Below are positions 3,876 through 10,070 of a stretch of DNA of 10,070 nt, one piece after another. Under the pieces are notes generated by a model. That model was not told the DNA's origin. It saw only the letters and a program-made list of their open reading frames with translations, and ran no database searches. Every line of letters starts with the position of its first letter. The stretch's first letter is position 1. This stretch comes from JAXHUA01 sp034189695 (GTDB taxonomy: Bacteria > Chloroflexota > Dehalococcoidia > E44-bin15): assembly GCA_034189695.1 (NCBI GenBank), contig JAXHUA010000135.1, positions 1 through 10,070 of the forward strand, read 5' to 3'. Position numbers and translations under genes: made by a program.

Positions 3876-6743
3876 ATGCCGCTGGACGCGATTATAGTCA
3901 AGGGAGCCCGTGAGCACAACCTCAAGAATATCGACGTCGTTGTCCCGAGGGACAGGCTGGTTGTCATTACCGGCGTCTCCGGCTCGGGCAAGAGCTCGCT
4001 TGCGTTCGACACCATCTATGCTGAAGGGCAGCGCCGTTATGTCGAGTCGCTGTCCGCCTACGCCCGCCAGTTCCTCGGCCGGATGGAGAAGCCCGACGTT
4101 GACTACATCGACGGGCTGAGTCCGGCCATCTCGATCGACCAGAAGGGTCCAAGCCGGAACCCTCGCTCGACCGTGGGCACCGTCACCGAGGTGTATGACT
4201 ACCTGCGGCTGCTCTTCGCCCGCGTTGGCCACCCGCACTGCCCCAACTGTGGCCGGCAAATCGCCCGCCAGACGGTGCAGCAGATCGTCGACGCCATCCT
4301 CGATCTTCCCCAGGGGGCACGGATAATGATCATGTCGCCCCTTGTCAGAGACCGAAAGGGCGAGCATCAGTCCGTCTTCGAAGACCTGCGGAAGGCAGGC
4401 TACGTACGGGTGCGGGTCGACGGGCGAATCAAGGACCTGTCCGAGGAGTTCGACCTCGACAAGAACAGGCGGCATTCCATTGAGGCAATCGTCGATCGCC
4501 TTGTCGTCGAAGGCAAGGAACAGCGAGGCCGTATTGCCGATTCAGTGGAGACCGCCCTCAAGCTGAGCAGCGGTGTGGTGCTGGTGTCCGTCGCCGATGG
4601 TGAGGAGCTTCTCTTCTCGGAACACTTCGCCTGCGTCCACTGCGGGATAAGCCTGGGGGAGATTGAACCCAGAACCTTCAGCTTCAATAGCCCGCACGGT
4701 GCATGTCCCGCCTGTAGCGGCCTCGGCGTCAAGATGGAGATCGATCCCGACCTCATCATTCCCAACAGGGAGCTCTCCATTGCCGAGGGCGCCATCCATC
4801 CGGGGTGGTGGTTCTCGTGGCGCTCCTACGAACTGGAGAGCCTGGCGCGACACTACGGCTTCTCTCTTCGCTTGCCGGTCAGAGAGCTCAGCGAGGACCA
4901 GTTGAACCTCGTGCTTCGCGGTGAAGATGGCGAGCTGGTCAGGTACCGAAACCGCTATGGCCGGGTTCGCGAGTACTTCACTGCCTACGAGGGCGTAATC
5001 CCCTACCTGGAGCGTCTCCACAGGGATACCGAGTCGGAGCGCAGTCGCTGGCGCATTGAGCGCTATATGTCCTCGCGGCCATGCCCGGTCTGCCACGGCC
5101 AGCGACTCAAGCCGGAGTCCCTCGCGGTCACCGTGGACGAGAAGAACATCGCCCAGATAACGGCCATGTCCATCGAACAGGCCAAGGCCTGGCTGGACCG
5201 TCTCGCCGGCCTCGGCGTGAGGCGACCGGTGCTGAGCGAGCGGGAGCTCGCCATCGCGCGCCAGGTCCTGAAAGAGATCCGGGCCAGGCTGGGCTTCCTC
5301 CAGGACGTTGGCCTTGATTACCTGTCGCTCGAGCGAGGCTCAAGCACCCTGTCCGGCGGTGAGGCGCAGCGAATCCGCCTGGCCACACAGATCGGGAGCG
5401 GCCTCATGGGCGTGCTCTACATCTGTGATGAACCGACCGTGGGTCTTCATCCCGCCGACGACCACCGGCTCATTGACACGCTGAAGAGGCTCAGAGACCT
5501 GGGCAACACTATCCTGGTGGTGGAACACGACGAGGCTATGATGCGGGCGGCCGACCACATTGTCGACATGGGGCCCGGAGCGGGAGAACACGGCGGCGAG
5601 ATTGTGGTCACGGGAACGGTCGACGACATCGCGAACTGCCCTGACTCTTCAACCGGCCAGTACCTCAGCGGGCGGAAGGAGATCTCCCTGCCCGACAAGC
5701 GGCGTCCCGGCTCCGGCAAGGAGCTGGTGGTCAGGGGGGCACGTCAGAACAACCTCAAGAACATCAATGTCCGTATCCCGCTGGGAATGCTGGTGTGCGT
5801 GACCGGCGTCTCCGGGTCGGGCAAGAGCACGCTTGTCAGCGACATCCTCTACCGGAGGCTGGCGCAGGCGTTCTACAAGTCCCGGGAGCGTCCCGGCGAG
5901 TGCGACGGCATTGATGGGCTGGAGCATGTCGACAAGGTGGTGAACATCGACCAGTCGCCAATCGGGAGGACGCCTAGGAGCAACCCGGCGACCTATACCG
6001 GGGCCTTCACGCCCATTCGCGAGCTTTTCGCCACCGTTCCCGAGGCGCGGATGCGTGGCTACAAGCCGGGGAGGTTCTCCTTCAACGTGAAGGGCGGGCG
6101 GTGCGAAGCATGCCGCGGCGAGGGCTACATACAAATCGAGATGCAGTTCCTGCCCGACGTGACCGTTCCCTGTGAGGTATGCAAGGGGAAGCGCTACAAC
6201 CGGGAGGCGCTCGAGGTCCAGTTCAAGGGCAAGAACATAGCCGAGGTGCTGCAAATGAGCGTCGAGGAGGCGCTCGCCTTCTTCGAGCACTTTCCCAGGG
6301 TGAAGCCCAAACTCGAGACGCTGCGCGACGTTGGCCTGGGCTACATCAAGCTGGGGCAGCCCGCCACCACCCTCTCGGGTGGGGAGGCCCAGCGAGTGAA
6401 GCTGGCGACCGAGCTCTCGAAGCGGGCCACCGGCAGGACCCTGTACATACTTGACGAGCCCACCACGGGGCTGTCCTTCGAGGACGCCGCCGCACTGCTG
6501 CGGGTGCTCCACCGCCTGGTGGACGCAGGCAACACCATCATCCTCATCGAGCACCATCTTGACCTCATCAAGAACGCCGACTATATTATCGACCTCGGCC
6601 CCGGCGCTGGAGACAAAGGCGGACGCGTCATCGCAACGGGTACGCCTGAGGAGATAGCCCACCAGGAACACTCCTTCACCGGAAGGTATCTGGTGGCCAA
6701 GCTGGACAAACGGGGCAGAACGCTGGAAGCCGCCCGAGCGTGA
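3876..6743 (+). CDS. uvrA: Excinuclease ABC subunit A (UvrA)
   Basis: UvrA is the ATP-dependent damage sensor of bacterial nucleotide excision repair; as a dimer it scans DNA with UvrB and loads it at lesions. The 955-residue product is full length. First ATPase module: Walker [10 protein letters not shown] at 33-41, the UvrB-interacting/insertion region with CPNCG and a CxHC...CPAC zinc site, signature [11 protein letters not shown] from 492, and Walker [11 protein letters not shown]. Second module: Walker [10 protein letters not shown] at 644-652, zinc finger C743-C746-X19-C766-C769 (spacing as in E. coli), signature [11 protein letters not shown] from 833, and Walker B LDEPTTGL from 859. 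One deviation is visible: position 867 is Ser where the family nearly always has His (DEPTTGLH). The start ATG follows GAGGAG with an 11-base spacing. It leads the plus-strand block and is divergent from the zinc-ribbon gene. uvrB and uvrC are not in the window. Confidence 0.98.
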   Translation: MPLDAIIVKGAREHNLKNIDVVVPRDRLVVITGVSGSGKSSLAFDTIYAEGQRRYVESLSAYARQFLGRMEKPDVDYIDGLSPAISIDQKGPSRNPRSTVGTVTEVYDYLRLLFARVGHPHCPNCGRQIARQTVQQIVDAILDLPQGARIMIMSPLVRDRKGEHQSVFEDLRKAGYVRVRVDGRIKDLSEEFDLDKNRRHSIEAIVDRLVVEGKEQRGRIADSVETALKLSSGVVLVSVADGEELLFSEHFACVHCGISLGEIEPRTFSFNSPHGACPACSGLGVKMEIDPDLIIPNRELSIAEGAIHPGWWFSWRSYELESLARHYGFSLRLPVRELSEDQLNLVLRGEDGELVRYRNRYGRVREYFTAYEGVIPYLERLHRDTESERSRWRIERYMSSRPCPVCHGQRLKPESLAVTVDEKNIAQITAMSIEQAKAWLDRLAGLGVRRPVLSERELAIARQVLKEIRARLGFLQDVGLDYLSLERGSSTLSGGEAQRIRLATQIGSGLMGVLYICDEPTVGLHPADDHRLIDTLKRLRDLGNTILVVEHDEAMMRAADHIVDMGPGAGEHGGEIVVTGTVDDIANCPDSSTGQYLSGRKEISLPDKRRPGSGKELVVRGARQNNLKNINVRIPLGMLVCVTGVSGSGKSTLVSDILYRRLAQAFYKSRERPGECDGIDGLEHVDKVVNIDQSPIGRTPRSNPATYTGAFTPIRELFATVPEARMRGYKPGRFSFNVKGGRCEACRGEGYIQIEMQFLPDVTVPCEVCKGKRYNREALEVQFKGKNIAEVLQMSVEEALAFFEHFPRVKPKLETLRDVGLGYIKLGQPATTLSGGEAQRVKLATELSKRATGRTLYILDEPTTGLSFEDAAALLRVLHRLVDAGNTIILIEHHLDLIKNADYIIDLGPGAGDKGGRVIATGTPEEIAHQEHSFTGRYLVAKLDKRGRTLEAARA

Positions 6744-6761
6744 CCGCCCCAGCGACGGTCA
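6741..6761 (+). other. Small inverted repeat at the uvrA stop codon
   Basis: TGACCG and CGGTCA (6-bp arms, 9-base loop) form a possible hairpin starting with the uvrA stop codon. There is no U-tract, so readthrough into the next gene, whose start lies 22 bases further, is likely. Confidence 0.3.
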
Positions 6762-6770
6762 GCACGACAT

Positions 6771-6775
6771 GGAGG
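6771..6775 (+). promoter_or_regulatory. Ribosome binding site that decides the AhpD-like start
   Basis: GGAGG overlaps the upstream ATG at 6769 and sits eight bases before the ATG at 6784, favouring the downstream start. Confidence 0.6.
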
Positions 6776-6783
6776 CTCACCGC

Positions 6784-7275
6784 ATGGAGCGCCAGGCACG
6801 CAACCGCAGGGGAAGGCGTGGAAGCCTTCGCGAGATGCTTGCAGACGTGTGGTTCCTGACCCGACGGGGCAGGCGGATCAGGCGGACGTTCAAGCGGAAT
6901 CTCGTTCCCCGAACCCTTCGAGAAAGGTTGATGCTGGCGGTCGTGTCGGTGTACGGCTGCCGCTACTGCTCCTGGGCACACACCAGAGAAGCGCTGCGAT
7001 CGGGTATTGAACCGGAGGAGGTCACCCAGCTACTATGCGGCGTTGTGGACAGTTGTCCTCAGGAGCAGGCTACAGCGGTCCTGTACGCCCTGCACTGGGC
7101 CGATTCCGATGCCAGACCGGACCCTGACGCGGTGTCCAGGCTTGAACAGACCTATGGGCCCGAGAAGGCGGAGGCAATCCATCTCATGCTGAGGATGCAC
7201 CGGCTGGGCAACTTCACCGGCAATGCGTGGGACCACGTTCTGCGTCGGGCTTCGCTGGGAAGGCTGGGCGGGTAG
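6784..7275 (+). CDS. AhpD-like / carboxymuconolactone decarboxylase-family protein
   Basis: A 163-residue soluble protein with the redox motif of the AhpD-like fold: C59-X2-C62-X3-H66 (YGCRYCSWAH), and a glutamate at 47, giving the E-X11-CxxCxxxH arrangement seen in AhpD. In AhpD these residues form a disulfide-exchanging active site used in peroxide defence; many paralogues of the superfamily are uncharacterised. The N-terminus is unusually arginine-rich (about 10 of the first 40 residues). Two ATGs are in frame, 6769 and 6784; the second is chosen because GGAGG at 6771-6775 lies eight bases before it and overlaps the first ATG. The gene begins 40 bases after uvrA and may be cotranscribed with it. 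Substrate and partner are unknown; no AhpC-type peroxiredoxin is nearby. Confidence 0.78.
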   Translation: MERQARNRRGRRGSLREMLADVWFLTRRGRRIRRTFKRNLVPRTLRERLMLAVVSVYGCRYCSWAHTREALRSGIEPEEVTQLLCGVVDSCPQEQATAVLYALHWADSDARPDPDAVSRLEQTYGPEKAEAIHLMLRMHRLGNFTGNAWDHVLRRASLGRLGG

Positions 7276-7353
7276 AAAGCTCGCAGCGGCGGCGACTCAG
7301 TGCACGCAGCGAGGCGGGCGGAGCGCACGTCTTCGACGAGAGGGGGTGCATGT

Positions 7354-7914
7354 GTGGAACAGTTGACCAGAGAGCAGGCAATCGATTCCATCGAGGCCAA
7401 TGTGGAGAGCAAGAACCTGATCAACCACATGCTCGCCACGGAGGCCATCATGAGGGCTCTGGCCGTAAGGCTCGGCCAGGATGAGGACACGTGGGGGCTT
7501 ACCGGGCTGCTTCACGACATCGATGTCGAGCTGACGGAGGGAGACATGGACACCCACAGCAAGCTCGGGGCCGACATCGCCCGAGACCTCGGCGCATCCG
7601 AGGAGATGGCCCAGGCCATCCTTTGTCACAACGCGGCGCACGGCGTACCATGCGCGACAGTCCTGGACAAGGCGCTCTTCTGCGCCGACCCCCTGACCGG
7701 GCTTATCGTCGCCTCGGCTCTGGCCCTCCCCGACAGGAAGCTGGCCAGTCTCACGCCCGGGTCGGTGATGAACCGGTTCCGCGACAAAAGGTTCGCCGCC
7801 GGGGCGGACAGAGCGCATATCGCCAAGTGCAGTGAACTCGGCCTGCAACTCGAGGAGTTCATAGAGATAGGCCTCCTGGCCATGAAGGGCATCGCCGCCG
7901 ACATCGGCCTGTGA
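7354..7914 (+). CDS. HD-superfamily hydrolase (predicted metal-dependent phosphohydrolase)
   Basis: A 186-residue protein of the HD superfamily, most like the predicted hydrolases of the COG2316 type. Candidate metal ligands in order are H25 (NHMLATE), the H54-D55 pair (GLLHDID), H68, H92 and H96 (LCHNAAHG) and D112 (CADPLTGL), an arrangement typical of HD phosphohydrolases acting on nucleotides or phosphoesters. The frame is open back to a GTG at 7300, but the GTG at 7354 is preferred: an AGAGGGGG purine run lies about eight bases before it and homology-like sequence (VEQLTREQAIDSIE) starts there. No extra sensor or synthetase domain is present, so it is probably a standalone enzyme. It lies between the AhpD-like and GNAT genes on the same strand, 78 and 73 bases away. 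Substrate unknown. Confidence 0.82.
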   Translation: MEQLTREQAIDSIEANVESKNLINHMLATEAIMRALAVRLGQDEDTWGLTGLLHDIDVELTEGDMDTHSKLGADIARDLGASEEMAQAILCHNAAHGVPCATVLDKALFCADPLTGLIVASALALPDRKLASLTPGSVMNRFRDKRFAAGADRAHIAKCSELGLQLEEFIEIGLLAMKGIAADIGL

Positions 7915-7987
7915 CGGACGGTGAAACAGAGCGGCGGGTCAACCCGAGTCCGCGCAGTCAGTTCTACGAGCGATAGGGGGCAAGCAC

Positions 7988-8806
7988 ATGAGCGACATTC
8001 TGACCAATCTGTCCGAGCCTCCACCGGCGTGCTCCATAGAGGCCAGCGTGTGGGAGCAGTGCCGCTTCTACAGACGCTCGCCGCAGGTGGAGCTGCACGA
8101 CGAGCAGGACATGCTGTGGTACATCACCGGGATTCCCACGCCTGTGTTCAACGCCGTGGTCCGTTCTCAGCTCACCTGCACCGACCTCGACCGGAGGGTG
8201 CACGAAGTCCTGCTCCGGTTCGTCTTTCGCCGCGTGCCGATGATGTGGTTTGTCGGTCCGTCCACGCAGCCGGCCGACCTGGCGACCGTGCTGGAAGACC
8301 ACGGCCTCGAGCACGCCACAGATATGCCCGGCATGGCCGTCGACGTCTTCGCACTGGATGAAGAGGTGCCCGCACCGGAGGGCCTCATCATCAGACCCGT
8401 TCACGACCACGAAGGTCTGGACCAGTGGGTCCGTACCACCGCTCACGGCTTCGGTGCCCGTCCTCAGGTTGCCGACGCCACGCTCCGCTTTGAAAGGAGC
8501 CTCGGCATTGGCCCCGACCTGCCGTGGCGGCGCTACCTGGGGCTCCTGGAAGGCAAACCCGTGGCCACGTCAGCGCTGTTCCTTGGCGCCGGCGTGGCTG
8601 GCATCGACAATGTCACCACAGTCCCGTCGGAGCGGCGGCGCGGCATCGGCTCAGCGCTGACCCTTAGGCCGTTGAACGACGCCCGCTCTCTGGGGTATCG
8701 TGTTGGCGTGCTGCTGTCCACACCAATGGCCGTGAGCATGTATCGGAGACTCGGCTTCAGGGAGTACTGCACGATCTCACAGTACGTGCGCACGCCGGAC
8801 GCGTAG
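7988..8806 (+). CDS. GNAT-family N-acetyltransferase
   Basis: A 272-residue protein whose C-terminal half (about 132-268) is a GNAT domain. It has the acetyl-CoA binding loop VPSERRRGIGSAL (212-224), matching the V-x-x-x-x-R-x-x-G-x-G/A pattern, preceded by the beta strands of YLGLLEGKPVATSALFLG (183-200) and followed by SMYRRLGFREY (250-260), the usual C-terminal signature. The N-terminal half (1-125) has a comparable alpha/beta pattern, including a possible degenerate GNAT lobe (WFVGPSTQPADLATVLEDHGL), so the protein may be a tandem GNAT with one active site. The substrate cannot be inferred. The start ATG follows an AGGGGG run by seven bases. The next gene begins one base after its stop, so the two are very likely translationally coupled. 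Confidence 0.85.
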   Translation: MSDILTNLSEPPPACSIEASVWEQCRFYRRSPQVELHDEQDMLWYITGIPTPVFNAVVRSQLTCTDLDRRVHEVLLRFVFRRVPMMWFVGPSTQPADLATVLEDHGLEHATDMPGMAVDVFALDEEVPAPEGLIIRPVHDHEGLDQWVRTTAHGFGARPQVADATLRFERSLGIGPDLPWRRYLGLLEGKPVATSALFLGAGVAGIDNVTTVPSERRRGIGSALTLRPLNDARSLGYRVGVLLSTPMAVSMYRRLGFREYCTISQYVRTPDA

Positions 8807-8807
8807 A

Positions 8808-9794
8808 ATGACGGAACAGGAGATCGACGTTGTCGTTGAGGGTGCGACGCTGGGCGGCACGCTGTGTCTGCCGGCGGGGCAGGACAGATTCCCGTGCGTC
8901 GTGATGATACACGGCTCGGGCCCGCTCGACCGGGACGAGAACGGCGATAAGCGCCGCAACATCAACATCTTCAATACCATTGCTCGATACCTGGCGTGCC
9001 GCGGAGTAGCCAGCGTCCGCTACGACAAGCGAGGCTGCGCCAGGAGCTCCGGCAACTACCTGACTGCGGGATTCCAGGACCTGGTCGAGGACGCAAGGGC
9101 CGTTTGCCTCCATGCCCTTTCTGAAGAACGTGTGAGGGACGACGCTCTGTTCCTCCTGGGACACAGCGAGGGGGCGCTCATCGCGACCAAGCTATCGCTC
9201 AGCGTGCCCCAGGTGGCCGGCCTGATACTGCTCGCCGGGGCAGTGCAGAGGATGGAGGATGTTCTGAAGTACCAGGCCAGGAAGACCAGAGAGGATATGG
9301 AGCGGGGCGGCGGACTCAGGAGACGCCTTGTCAGGCTGGGATGGAGGCTCAGCGGCGACCCGGAGATGCTCCAGTCCATGATGCTCGACAGGATCAGGAG
9401 CTCCACCGAGACGACTCTTCGATACAGAGGACAAGTGATCAACGCCAGGTGGCTGCGACAGCGCCTCGACGAGGACCCGGCGGAGCAGATGCGACGGGTA
9501 ACCTGCCCGATACTGGCCATCACCGGCGAGAAGGACGTTCAGGTCGACCCGAAGGATGCGGCCCGGATAGCCACGCTGGCCCGTGGCGAGGTGGAGTACC
9601 ACATTGTCCCGGACCTGACGCACATTTTGCGGGCAGATGAGGGGCCGGCGTCGCTCCTCACGTACGAGAAGCTCCTGAAGAAGCCGGTTGAGCCGTCGGT
9701 CCTGGAACTCATCGGCGAATGGCTGAAGGCCAGGACCCACGGCGGCGCAACCGCGCAGCCAATGCTGGAGAGCGATAGCCCACGCGGCGGGTGA
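8808..9794 (+). CDS. Alpha/beta hydrolase (serine hydrolase, dienelactone-hydrolase/esterase-like)
   Basis: A 328-residue cytoplasmic hydrolase with no signal peptide. The fold shows the oxyanion strand VVMIHGSGPLDRDENGD (31-47), the YDKRGCARSSG turn (72-82), the nucleophile elbow GHSEG with S120, a helical cap (about 145-230), then ITGEKDVQVDP with the probable acid D243 and PDLTHILR with the catalytic H272. The HGSGP...RD element and YDKRG are typical of the esterase/peptidase-like proteins often annotated as alpha/beta hydrolases of unknown substrate. The ATG starts one base after the stop of the GNAT gene and has no Shine-Dalgarno sequence of its own, which suggests coupled translation and a shared function or substrate. 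The last 15 or so residues are low-complexity and probably disordered. No terminator is obvious after the stop. Confidence 0.87.
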   Translation: MTEQEIDVVVEGATLGGTLCLPAGQDRFPCVVMIHGSGPLDRDENGDKRRNINIFNTIARYLACRGVASVRYDKRGCARSSGNYLTAGFQDLVEDARAVCLHALSEERVRDDALFLLGHSEGALIATKLSLSVPQVAGLILLAGAVQRMEDVLKYQARKTREDMERGGGLRRRLVRLGWRLSGDPEMLQSMMLDRIRSSTETTLRYRGQVINARWLRQRLDEDPAEQMRRVTCPILAITGEKDVQVDPKDAARIATLARGEVEYHIVPDLTHILRADEGPASLLTYEKLLKKPVEPSVLELIGEWLKARTHGGATAQPMLESDSPRGG

Positions 9795-9860
9795 GCGTTC
9801 TGACGGCCTCGCGGTCGCTCGGCGCGTGCCCGTCCAGCCAGGAACGCCCGGGACCGCTCA
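9795..9860. other. Non-coding spacer before the repeat array
   Basis: A 66-base GC-rich stretch between the hydrolase stop and the first 105-bp repeat. No gene, U-tract terminator or promoter is recognisable. Its last bases (CCGCTCACCC) are nearly complementary to GGGCGAACGG in the first repeat, suggesting a degenerate left arm of the palindrome seen at the junction of the two units. Confidence 0.4.
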
Positions 9861-9965
9861 CCCTTCGACAGGCTCAGGGCGAACGGTTGGAATGCCCATC
9901 TCCACTAGGAAGCCCGGAGCACCCGCTCCAGGAAAGCGTACGTGTCATCCACCGTTCGTGGTGAG
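9861..9965. repeat. 105-bp direct repeat, unit 1
   Basis: Starts with CCCTTCGACAGGCTCAGGGC and ends GTTCGTGGTGAG. It is 105 bases long and is followed immediately by a second copy with only four substitutions (9906 T/C, 9910 A/C, 9922 C/T, 9953 C/T; about 96% identity). Inside each unit is a small hairpin, GGAGC-N4-GCTCC (9916-9929 here), whose stem is conserved while its loop differs. The core is a sequence I know as a dispersed repeat in many bacterial genomes; that familiarity is from memory, not from a search. Confidence 0.93.
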
Positions 9966-9992
9966 CCCTTCGACAGGCTCAGGGCGAACGGT
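9951..9992. repeat. 42-bp interrupted palindrome spanning the repeat junction
   Basis: ACCGTTCG (9951-9958) pairs with CGAACGGT (9985-9992) and TGAGCC (9962-9967) pairs with GGCTCA (9976-9981), all centred on 9971.5, leaving a three-base internal loop each side and an eight-base apical loop. It would form a cruciform or a stable RNA hairpin on either strand, without a U-tract. Confidence 0.8.
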
Positions 9993-10070
9993 TGGAATGC
10001 CCATCTCCACCAGGCAGCCCGGAGCATCCGCTCCAGGAAAGCGTACGTGTCATCCACTGTTCGTGGTGAG
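9966..10070. repeat. 105-bp direct repeat, unit 2 (ends at window edge)
   Basis: Second copy of the 105-bp unit. It ends at the same base of the unit as the first copy, exactly on the last base of the window, so the array may extend further. Both units read openly in one minus-strand frame except for a TAG in unit 1. Confidence 0.93.

Noticed and set aside
5649..6671. 340-codon minus-strand open frame inside uvrA
   Set aside because: A shadow of the GC-rich uvrA coding strand; the uvrA frame has every expected motif and the antisense translation has none.
7300..7353. Upstream GTG start for the HD hydrolase
   Set aside because: The added 18 residues are arginine-rich and unlike the family start; the GTG at 7354 has a purine-rich ribosome binding site.
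6784..9794. Defence island or antiphage system made of the AhpD-like, HD, GNAT and hydrolase genes
   Set aside because: The families are all common housekeeping or accessory enzymes, the HD protein has no nucleotide-sensing or effector fusion, and there are no mobility genes nearby.
9861..10070. CRISPR array
   Set aside because: The two units are adjacent and near-identical throughout, with no unique spacers, and no cas gene is present.
9795..10070. Insertion sequence or MITE end
   Set aside because: No transposase, no terminal inverted repeats flanked by target duplications; the palindrome is at a unit junction rather than at element ends.

Overview
The window is 10,070 bases of GC-rich bacterial DNA with two divergently transcribed blocks. 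Gene content and style suggest an uncultured, probably anaerobic bacterium of the Chloroflexota (Dehalococcoidia-like). The pointers are an archaeal-type short TrmO, a GntR regulator fused to an oxyanion-binding domain, a two-ribbon zinc protein, and a tandem repeat carrying a CCCTTCGACAGGCTCAGGGC core that I associate with such genomes. This assignment is inference; there is no rRNA or other phylogenetic marker apart from uvrA.

Minus-strand block (about 3603 down to 1). Reading in the direction of transcription: a 94-residue protein with two CxxC...CxxC ribbons, a strong intrinsic terminator, a DUF503/YlxP-like small protein, then a molybdate/tungstate module. The module is a GntR-family regulator with a C-terminal periplasmic-binding-protein-like sensor domain, a 277-base gap, a ModA-type binding lipoprotein, a TrmO-family tRNA methyltransferase, and the first 25 codons of a membrane protein cut by the window edge (probably the ABC permease). 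The regulator has a good promoter with an imperfect inverted repeat inside its spacer, which suggests autoregulation and a nearly leaderless mRNA.

Divergent control region (3604-3875). This AT-rich island carries a minus-strand promoter with a perfect TATAAT and a weaker plus-strand promoter ahead of uvrA.

Plus-strand block (3876-9794). A complete uvrA (nucleotide excision repair damage recognition) is followed by four co-directional genes: an AhpD/carboxymuconolactone-decarboxylase-like protein with CxxCxxxH, an HD-superfamily hydrolase, a GNAT acetyltransferase, and an alpha/beta hydrolase starting one base after the GNAT stop. The last four look like a housekeeping or accessory run without an obvious common pathway.

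3' end (9795-10070). A gene-free stretch holds two adjacent 105-bp direct repeats (4 differences) with a 42-bp interrupted palindrome across their junction; the second copy ends exactly at the window edge, so the array may continue.

The most unusual content is the sensor-regulator/oxyanion-uptake/tRNA-methylase cluster and the codon-phased tandem repeat. I found no CRISPR array, tRNA, rRNA, transposase or recognisable defence system.
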